Positions 1 through 5,455 of a DNA stretch of 5,455 nt are shown in pieces. Origin of the DNA: an uncultured Sphingomonas sp. (GTDB lineage: Bacteria; Pseudomonadota; Alphaproteobacteria; Sphingomonadales; Sphingomonadaceae). The stretch spans positions 1-5,455 of the forward strand of contig NZ_CAKZHV010000052.1 of assembly GCF_936927845.1 (NCBI RefSeq), given 5' to 3'. A program made the position numbers and the translations under genes. Every line of letters begins with the position of its first letter. Position 1 is the stretch's first letter. The notes beneath the pieces are model-generated. The model had not been told where the DNA came from. It made no database searches and saw only the letters and a list, made by a program, of their open reading frames with translations.

Positions 1-1
1 T

Positions 2-514
2 TGGGGTCCACAAGTCCGGGACCTTGCGGAAACCGAACGGCCAGCGCTTGAGCGGGCCGGCCACGCCGCTGCTCTCGCCGCGATCGGCCGCGGCGTTTAC
101 GCCGCCCAAGTGGAGACGCTGTGCGAGGAGCTGGACCGTAGCAAGCGCTCCGATACGCAACGCGCGGCACTGACCGGCATCGTCCAGCGCTGGAAGGCCC
201 AGGCCGCTCGCCTGGACTGGCCAGCTTTTCTCGACGATATGACGGACCGGACCGAGTTGGCTCCCGTCGTCTCTGTTGCGCTTCAGGACACGCTCGCATG
301 GGTACGCGCCGGACACACCGATCCGATGCGGTTGGAGCGCGTGTACCGTGACGCCGAAGAGGCGCGAAAGGGGCGACGAGCGCGGCTCTCACGCAGCCAG
401 TTCGGCGTCGATCAGCGTGCGGACTGGGACAATGATCACCATCCGCTGGGTGCGCCGCTTCATTACCGCTGGGACCGGGTGCAGATGCTGCTGCAGGACC
501 TCGTCGGCGCATGA
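2..514 (+). CDS. zacA: C-terminal part of a DUF6361-like protein (probable ZacA; 5' end outside window)
   Basis: The frame is open from base 2 with no stop before TGA at 512-514, so this is the last 170 residues of a longer protein that begins upstream. A GTG at 110 could be read as a start, but coding-like sequence continues without a break in front of it (for example the segment reading LAAIGRGVYAAQVE), so I treat the gene as 5'-truncated by the window edge. The visible part is soluble, mostly helical, rich in Arg, Ala and Glu, without membrane segments or a recognisable catalytic motif. The segment around AIGRGVYAAQVE and the ending LHYRWDRVQMLLQDLVGA recall the C-terminal region of DUF6361 proteins, whose function I do not know. 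The family call rests on memory of those patterns and on context. Its stop overlaps the start of the PLD-like gene by four bases (ATGA), so the two are surely co-transcribed. Confidence is high that this is a gene, moderate for the family, lower for the symbol. Confidence 0.6.
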   Translation, partial: WGPQVRDLAETERPALERAGHAAALAAIGRGVYAAQVETLCEELDRSKRSDTQRAALTGIVQRWKAQAARLDWPAFLDDMTDRTELAPVVSVALQDTLAWVRAGHTDPMRLERVYRDAEEARKGRRARLSRSQFGVDQRADWDNDHHPLGAPLHYRWDRVQMLLQDLVGA

Positions 515-2352
515 GAAGGGCGCCGAAGGACTTCCCCGGCCAGGCCTTTCTTGAGCTCCTGCGGCCACCCAAGCTGACCACAACCCGCTTGGCCCTGTTC
601 GCCGCCTACTCCGCCGACCCGATCGTTCTTGGGGGCGCTCTGTTGAATCTCCACGCCCGCGGCCGCGACAATGCGAGCGGCAACAAGTCCGACTTCGCCG
701 GCGCGATCGAGGCCTTGCGCGAACGGGTGCGCTTCATTGTCCAGCGCGGGCGCATCCATCGTGGACCGAGGCTCCCGAAGATCGCGGCCGTGCTCGACCA
801 GTTCGTGGTGGAGATGCCCTATCGGGAAAGCGCGAACAGCTGGCACCCGAAGGCTGCGTTGATCTGCTATCAAGCGGAGGGATTGCCACGGTTCTGGCGG
901 CTTTGGGTCGGCAGCCGCAACCTGACCATGAGCCGTGACCTGGATCTCGGGCTGGTGTTGGACGGCGAAAGCCGCCGCAGGAAGGGGAGCCAGGTCGTCG
1001 ATGGCATCGATGCGCTGGGTGTAACCCTCGCGCGCGCAGCCAAGCTGCCCGACGTCGATCCGGACGATCTCGCGAAGGAGCTCAGGGCCGTGCGCTGGAT
1101 CGCGCCGGACGACATCGATGTGTCACGGATCGACCTCTGGACGCGCGGCTCGGAGCCGATCGCTCCGCTCGATGCGACGTCCGGAGACAAGATCGTCGTC
1201 CTGAGCCCGTTCCTCTGCGATGCTTTCGCACGATCCCTTGCCGATATGACCAAGGCAAGCGCGGACCGCACTCTGGTGACGACGCTGCCGGCGCTGCGCA
1301 AGCTTGGCAATGACGGCCGCGCGGGTCTTTCCGACTTCAAGTTGTTGGCGCTTGGGGCACCGATCCCGGACGGAGACGACGTCGCTGAGGTTGAGCTGAT
1401 AGGGCGGGAGCCGGCAACGGACGAGGAAGACGAAGGTTCGGGCGGCGCTAGTCATTCGGGGCTGCACGCCAAGCTGTTCGCGGCGATCCAGGGCGAGCGG
1501 ATCGAGATCGTCGCCGGCAGCGCCAATGCCACCGACCGGGCTTGGTCGGGCCGCAATGCGGAAGTCGCCGCCCGCTTCACCGGCGGCAGCGCCGAGATCG
1601 ACGGCGTCCTGGCGATCGTCGGGTCAGCGACACCGGTATCCGATGCTCTCCTGCAGACGCTGACGGAAACAGAAGCTGACGCAGCCGAACTTGCTCTCGA
1701 AAGGCTGCGCTGGACGCTTGCGGACACGTCACTCAGCCTGGACCGCAACGGCAGGGAGTATCGTCTCACCTCTGGCGAAGTCGTGCCGCTGCCGCCCTCA
1801 GCTCAGTTGGAAGCAGGGCTCGCCACGATGGCGCTCCACCGCTGGCAGCCCGGCGTGACGCACATCGAGCTCGGAGAGGTTCCGTTGTCCCTGCAAACGG
1901 ATCTTGTTCAGTTTCGGCTGACGATCGGGGATCTGCCGCCGGCGTCATGGCTCCTGCGCGTGCCGGTGGTCCCCTCGATCGACGCGGAGCGGGACGCTGC
2001 CGCGATCAGCCGCTTTCTGAGCGTCGACGGCCTGCAGGCGTGGCTGCGCGAGATGCTCGAGGGTGGAGCAGGGGCGGGGAGCGAGGACGACTGGGACACG
2101 GAGCCGGAAGCGGTTGCGCCCAAGCGGAGCAGCTGGAAGCATGACGGGCTCGCGCTCGAGGATATCCTGACCGCCTGGGCCAAGGACCAGACCAACAAGT
2201 CCGGTTCGTTGAAGCGTGTCGATGCCGTGATCGACCGCTATGTGGCTGCGGTCCTGGCTCATGGCGAGCACCTTACGCAGGCGGACAGAGACGATCTGAC
2301 CGCCCTCCAGCAGACTTGGCGCATCGCGCGCGAGGTCCTGATCGCAAGATGA
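511..2352 (+). CDS. zacB: Phospholipase D-like (HxK/GSxN) putative nuclease, 613 aa (probable ZacB)
   Basis: The protein carries two half-sites of the PLD superfamily. The first is H112-P-K114 followed by G134-S-R-N137 in VGSRNLT; the second is H319-A-K321 followed by G336-S-A-N339, with N349 and E351 further on. Two such half-sites in one chain normally fold into a single active site in which His attacks a phosphodiester bond, so a DNA or RNA nuclease is the likely role. The Asp usually five residues after each Lys is absent (Cys119 and Ile326 stand there), and the HxK-to-GSxN spacing is longer than in the classic motif, so activity is inferred and not certain. An acidic, Gly/Ser-rich stretch (about 287-316) precedes the second site. 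A second low-complexity linker (about 518-540) separates a C-terminal helical module (about 541-613). There is no signal peptide or membrane segment, so it is cytoplasmic. ATG at 511 is chosen because it overlaps the upstream TGA; only a weak AGGA (495-498) precedes it. It likely works with the downstream helicase in phage defence. Confidence 0.85.
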   Translation: MRRAPKDFPGQAFLELLRPPKLTTTRLALFAAYSADPIVLGGALLNLHARGRDNASGNKSDFAGAIEALRERVRFIVQRGRIHRGPRLPKIAAVLDQFVVEMPYRESANSWHPKAALICYQAEGLPRFWRLWVGSRNLTMSRDLDLGLVLDGESRRRKGSQVVDGIDALGVTLARAAKLPDVDPDDLAKELRAVRWIAPDDIDVSRIDLWTRGSEPIAPLDATSGDKIVVLSPFLCDAFARSLADMTKASADRTLVTTLPALRKLGNDGRAGLSDFKLLALGAPIPDGDDVAEVELIGREPATDEEDEGSGGASHSGLHAKLFAAIQGERIEIVAGSANATDRAWSGRNAEVAARFTGGSAEIDGVLAIVGSATPVSDALLQTLTETEADAAELALERLRWTLADTSLSLDRNGREYRLTSGEVVPLPPSAQLEAGLATMALHRWQPGVTHIELGEVPLSLQTDLVQFRLTIGDLPPASWLLRVPVVPSIDAERDAAAISRFLSVDGLQAWLREMLEGGAGAGSEDDWDTEPEAVAPKRSSWKHDGLALEDILTAWAKDQTNKSGSLKRVDAVIDRYVAAVLAHGEHLTQADRDDLTALQQTWRIAREVLIAR

Positions 2353-5300
2353 GCAGCACACCGCGCGCCTTTCAGAACGCGACGGTAGGCGCTGCCGTAG
2401 CCGCGCTGACCGGTAATGGCAGTCGCCGCTTTCTGGTGGCCGACGAGGTCGGCCTCGGCAAGACGACAGTCGCTCGGGAGGTCGTCCGGCAGCTGTCGCG
2501 TGGCGGTAGGAAGAAGTTTACGGTCTACTACGTCACCAGCAATGCCCGTGTCTCCGACCAGAACGCGGCGCGTCTGGTCGACTTTCTGGATGACAAGCGC
2601 GCCAGGCTGCGGGCCCTTTCCAAGGTCGATCGGCTGTCGATGATCCCGCTCGATCAACGGCCGAACGACAAGGAGCCGCCATCGCCGCTCCGGCTCTATT
2701 CGCTGTCTCCTCAGACCTCCTTCCCGCCCGAAGGCACACGACCGACACCTGGCGCTGCGGTCGAGCGTGCCTTTTTGAGCCTGCTGCTCGAGCGCGCCGT
2801 GCCGGGGATATTGGAGACACTCCCCGAGCGCTTCATCCAACAGCGCGCGACCGTAAGCTGGGAGGGCGCCTGCCGTACTGCGCAGCGGCTGATGGGCGGC
2901 ATCGATCCGAAGCTTGTCGGCACCTTCCGCACCGCGCTCAAGTCGCGCTTCAATCCGGAGGGTAAACGTCCGGGTCTTCGCGAACGCATCGCGACAGCCG
3001 CACAGACAAAGCCCGAGGCGCGGACGCTGACGGTGTTGCGCCGCCTTCTTGCGGAGGCATGTCTCGAGGCGACCCCGCCGGACCTTATCGTCTTCGACGA
3101 ATTTCAGCGCTTCCGCGAGCTGCTGGCACCTTCGAAAAGCGACCGGCTGGGGCGCGCCCTTCTTGGAATCGGCTCGAAAAAGCCTGCCATGCTGCTTTTG
3201 TCGGCCACACCCTATCGCCTGTATGGCGAGTCCTGGGACGGAAAAGACGGTCCTCAGGCTCACGAGGAGCTTTTCGACACGATCGAGTTTCTGACGCGCA
3301 GCACCGCCGTGCGGGAGGACGCCGAGCAGCTCTTTGCCAGCTTCGGCGAGATCCTGCGTGCGATCGGTGACGCAGAGGGTGACACCATCGATCCGCTTCT
3401 GAAGGAGCGTGCGGAAGCGACGCGCGACCGGATCGACCGCCTGCTGCGCCCCTGCATAGCACGTACCGAGCGCCCGCCCTCTATAGGCCTGGATCACCGC
3501 ACCCGCCGCGATCCGCTGGCCCTTGCCCCCGGCGATCTTCATACCTTCCGGCACTTCGCCAGCAAGGTGTCCGACCGGAACAAGACCGCGGCCTCTGCCT
3601 ACTGGCTGTCCGTCCCACTACCGGCGCAGGCGCTCGGGTCCCGTTACAAGATCGCCGACAAGGTCGAGTTCGGCCGCCAACCGGGCGTGCCGGTGCTGCG
3701 CTCTGCACGACGCACCGGCGACGGCAAGGACGGCTGGGGCAGCCCGAAGCTCCGAGCCCTTCGCGAGATCGCGCGAGCACCCGATCTCGCGCTCCCTTGG
3801 GTTGCCCCTTCCATGCAGTGGTGGCCGCTTGCAGGTCCCTGGGCGCACAGCCCGGCGCAGAAAACGCTTCTGTTCAGCCGTTTTCGCGCCACCCCGCAGA
3901 GTGTTGCATCCTTGATCAGCCTCGGTGTCGAGGACGCTTACCTCGACGCCGGACCAACCGCCCGCCGGCGACCCTGGGAAAGCAAGCGGCTGGCTCCGCA
4001 GTCCGGCCTGCCCGTGATGTCGTTGTTCCATCCATCGCCGTTTCTGATCCGGGCGACCGATCCTTTGAAGGGCAACCATTCGTCCGCCCGCTACGCGCTG
4101 CGCACGGTCATCGGACAATTACGGAAGGCGCTCAGGGATCAGAAGGTCGAGATCCGCAGCAAGCCGAAGAAGGACGCCGAACGGGCACGTCCGCTTTGGA
4201 ACCTCCTTGCCGCGATCGAGCGAAAGTCCGGCGATTTCGCGGCATCCCAGGCGGCATGGAACGAGACGGCGGGGGCTGAGGCAGTGCTCGGGCGCATCGT
4301 CACCGAGCGCAACCACGTCGAGAGTATCGACTGGATCAGCGCCAAGGAGCTGCAACGCTTGGCCGAGATCGCCTTGGCCTCACCGGCGGTCGCTGTCGGC
4401 CGCGCACTGCTCCGGCACTTTCCGGCGGCCATCGAGGCAGACCACCTTTCGAAGCTCGTCTCGTTCTGCTGGCACAGGCTGCGCCCCTATCTCGACAACC
4501 GGGTGTTCTGGGGCCGGCTGGGCGACGGCAATCCCACCGAGGTGCTGATGGCGGCGGTCCGCGACGGCGGGCTCGAGAGCGTGCTCGACGAGCATTTTTG
4601 GCTAGCGCAAGGGCAGACCGACGCCCCGAACCTTCTCGATGAGCTGGCATCGGCGCTGCACGCCTCGCTCGGTTGGTTCACCTTTCGTGGGATCCCGACA
4701 ACATCGAGCTCAATCCGCCTTCGTTGCCACGCTGCCGTGCCGTTCAGCGGCACCGAAAGCGGGGATGCCGAATCAGCACAACGCGCGTTGAGCGAGCCTG
4801 AAGCCGAAGCGCCGCCACGCGCTGAAAGCCTCCGGCGCGCGTTCAACACGCCATTCTGGCCCCATGTGCTCGCGACGACCTCGATCGGTCAGGAAGGGCT
4901 CGACTTCCATAGCTGGTGCCGACGCATCGTTCACTGGGATTTGCCATCTAACCCGGTCGACCTTGAACAGCGTGAAGGTCGCATATTGCGCTATGGTGGT
5001 CTCCTTGTACGACGTCCGCTCGGCGCGCTGGTGCGGAACGACGCTGTGGCCGCGGCAGGTACCGGTTGCTCGCCCTGGACGGAGGCCGCAGCGTTGGGCG
5101 AGCTCCTGTTTCAAGACGGCACCGGGCTGGCACCCTGGTGGACGTTCAAGCATGCCGATATCGATCGCCACGTGCTTGCATTGTCGAGGAGCCGTGACAT
5201 CGCACGGTTCGACTACCTCCAGCGTCAGCGTTTGCTCTATCGCCTCGCGCTCGGCCAGCCGAACCAGGAGGATCTGGTCAATCATCTGGCGAGAGGCAGC

Positions 5301-5354
5301 GATGCGAAGATCGCCGAACTGAGCGCATTGGCTCTGGACCTGAGGCCGCGCTGA
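2349..5354 (+). CDS. zacC: Large SF2 DEAD/DEAH-type helicase/translocase, about 1001 aa (probable ZacC)
   Basis: This is an ATP-driven nucleic-acid helicase or translocase. Numbering from ATG 2349: F8-Q9 resemble a Q-motif; motif I is DEVGLGKT at 32-39; a motif Ia-like TSNARVSDQN lies at 63-72; a family-type LSPQTSF segment at about 119-125; motif II DEFQ at 250-253; motif III SATPY at 285-289; an ARTERP segment at about 371-376; motif IV-like KTLLFSRF at 505-512; motif V TTSIGQEGLDFH at about 843-854; and motif VI QREGRILRYG at 874-883, with R878 and R881 as the likely ATP-contacting arginines. All motifs look intact. About 300 residues, mostly helical, are inserted between motifs IV and V, and about 210 separate motifs I and II, both longer than in a typical SF2 enzyme. 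The frame also has a TTG at 2316, but ATG 2349 is preferred because it forms the same ATGA overlap with the preceding stop as the upstream junction; GAGG at 2332-2335 may be its weak ribosome site. No membrane segments are seen. The partner PLD protein probably supplies cleavage. DrmA-like or SNF2-like assignments are alternatives, but the DISARM partner genes (DUF1998 and methylase) are not in view. Confidence 0.9.
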   Translation: MSSTPRAFQNATVGAAVAALTGNGSRRFLVADEVGLGKTTVAREVVRQLSRGGRKKFTVYYVTSNARVSDQNAARLVDFLDDKRARLRALSKVDRLSMIPLDQRPNDKEPPSPLRLYSLSPQTSFPPEGTRPTPGAAVERAFLSLLLERAVPGILETLPERFIQQRATVSWEGACRTAQRLMGGIDPKLVGTFRTALKSRFNPEGKRPGLRERIATAAQTKPEARTLTVLRRLLAEACLEATPPDLIVFDEFQRFRELLAPSKSDRLGRALLGIGSKKPAMLLLSATPYRLYGESWDGKDGPQAHEELFDTIEFLTRSTAVREDAEQLFASFGEILRAIGDAEGDTIDPLLKERAEATRDRIDRLLRPCIARTERPPSIGLDHRTRRDPLALAPGDLHTFRHFASKVSDRNKTAASAYWLSVPLPAQALGSRYKIADKVEFGRQPGVPVLRSARRTGDGKDGWGSPKLRALREIARAPDLALPWVAPSMQWWPLAGPWAHSPAQKTLLFSRFRATPQSVASLISLGVEDAYLDAGPTARRRPWESKRLAPQSGLPVMSLFHPSPFLIRATDPLKGNHSSARYALRTVIGQLRKALRDQKVEIRSKPKKDAERARPLWNLLAAIERKSGDFAASQAAWNETAGAEAVLGRIVTERNHVESIDWISAKELQRLAEIALASPAVAVGRALLRHFPAAIEADHLSKLVSFCWHRLRPYLDNRVFWGRLGDGNPTEVLMAAVRDGGLESVLDEHFWLAQGQTDAPNLLDELASALHASLGWFTFRGIPTTSSSIRLRCHAAVPFSGTESGDAESAQRALSEPEAEAPPRAESLRRAFNTPFWPHVLATTSIGQEGLDFHSWCRRIVHWDLPSNPVDLEQREGRILRYGGLLVRRPLGALVRNDAVAAAGTGCSPWTEAAALGELLFQDGTGLAPWWTFKHADIDRHVLALSRSRDIARFDYLQRQRLLYRLALGQPNQEDLVNHLARGSDAKIAELSALALDLRPR
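3762..3791. repeat. 10-bp perfect inverted repeat inside the helicase gene
   Basis: The arm CGCGAGATCG at 3762-3771 is matched by its reverse complement CGATCTCGCG at 3782-3791, leaving a 10-base loop. In RNA this would be a stable hairpin. It lies wholly in codons of the helicase (residues about 472-482, REIARAPDLA), is not followed by a T-run, and may be chance in GC-rich sequence. Confidence 0.35.
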
Positions 5355-5455
5355 AGTCGACCGTCGGTCTCAGTCTACGGGGCCGGTGAGAGGATGGTCA
5401 AAATCGTACGCTCTCATGACTGCCATCCGAGACGCTGGCCGAGTTTACCTTGTCG
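5355..5455. other. Intergenic stretch after the operon, no clear terminator
   Basis: About 100 bases after the helicase stop show no gene that can be supported. A 6-bp inverted repeat TGAGAG (5387-5392) / CTCTCA (5411-5416) with an 18-base loop is present, and GATGG (5393-5397) could pair with CCATC (5423-5427); the two pairings cross, so they could only alternate or form a pseudoknot. There is no T-run after either, so neither is a convincing intrinsic terminator. On the + strand, ATG at 5416 opens a frame (MTAIRDAGRVYLV) that runs off the window, and ATG at 5394 opens another; neither has a well-placed ribosome site. Two - strand frames entering from the right end stop within this stretch and could be the tail of a convergent gene, but nothing identifies one. 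Confidence 0.4.

Noticed and set aside
2316..2348. TTG at 2316 as the helicase start
   Set aside because: It would add 11 residues and create a 37-base overlap; ATG 2349 gives the same ATGA junction as the upstream gene pair and begins just before the conserved FQ and Walker A region.
2259..3554. 431-codon open frame on the - strand
   Set aside because: It lies wholly opposite the intact PLD and helicase genes, including helicase motifs I, II and III. Its translation is Arg/Gly-rich with no recognisable domain, as expected of an antisense shadow in GC-rich DNA.
3618..4118. 166-codon open frame on the - strand
   Set aside because: It is antisense to the helicase gene across the motif IV region, has no recognisable motif and is best read as a shadow of GC-rich coding sequence.
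3797..4279. 160-codon + strand frame overlapping the helicase
   Set aside because: It runs out of frame inside the helicase gene with an Arg/Pro-rich translation typical of a shifted reading of GC-rich codons.
4773..5285. 170-codon open frame on the - strand
   Set aside because: It is antisense to helicase motifs V and VI, which are clearly conserved on the + strand; no domain is recognisable in its own translation.
511..5354. DISARM operon (DrmA helicase, DrmC PLD)
   Set aside because: The PLD protein is more than twice the usual DrmC length as I recall it, and no DUF1998 (DrmB) protein or DNA methylase is visible. The DUF6361-like partner fits Azaca better. Genes outside the window could still change this.
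1..5455. CRISPR arrays, tRNA or rRNA genes, insertion sequences, att sites
   Set aside because: Reading both strands, I saw no regularly spaced direct repeats, no tRNA-like cloverleaf, no rRNA-like sequence, no transposase and no terminal repeats; almost the whole window is protein coding.

Overview
The window is GC-rich, dense coding DNA, typical of a high-GC proteobacterium. An alphaproteobacterium is plausible from the codon choice, but nothing in the window fixes the taxon. All real genes lie on the + strand and form one tightly packed transcription unit. The many long reading frames on the - strand are shadows of GC-rich coding sequence.

Layout: positions 2-514 hold the C-terminal 170 residues of a gene whose start lies upstream of the window; it resembles the DUF6361 family. 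At 511-2352 is a complete 613-residue protein with two phospholipase D-type HxK...GSxN half-sites. At 2349-5354 is a complete superfamily 2 helicase/translocase of about 1001 residues with all the main motifs. Both junctions are 4-base ATGA stop/start overlaps, so the three proteins are probably translationally coupled and made in balanced amounts. Positions 5355-5455 are about 100 bases of apparently non-coding sequence with weak dyads and possibly the first codons of another gene.

The set DUF6361-like protein + PLD-like nuclease + large SF2 helicase, in that order, matches my recollection of the three-gene anti-phage system Azaca (ZacA, ZacB, ZacC). No database search was possible, so that name is a recognition from memory and not a proven match. 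The likely logic, by analogy with other helicase-nuclease defence systems (DISARM and Mokosh also pair a helicase with a PLD protein), is that the ATP-driven helicase engages or translocates on invading nucleic acid and the PLD protein cuts it. The role of the DUF6361-like protein is not known to me. The most unusual sequence features are a roughly 300-residue insertion between helicase motifs IV and V, and the absence of the usual Asp from both HKD motifs of the PLD protein.
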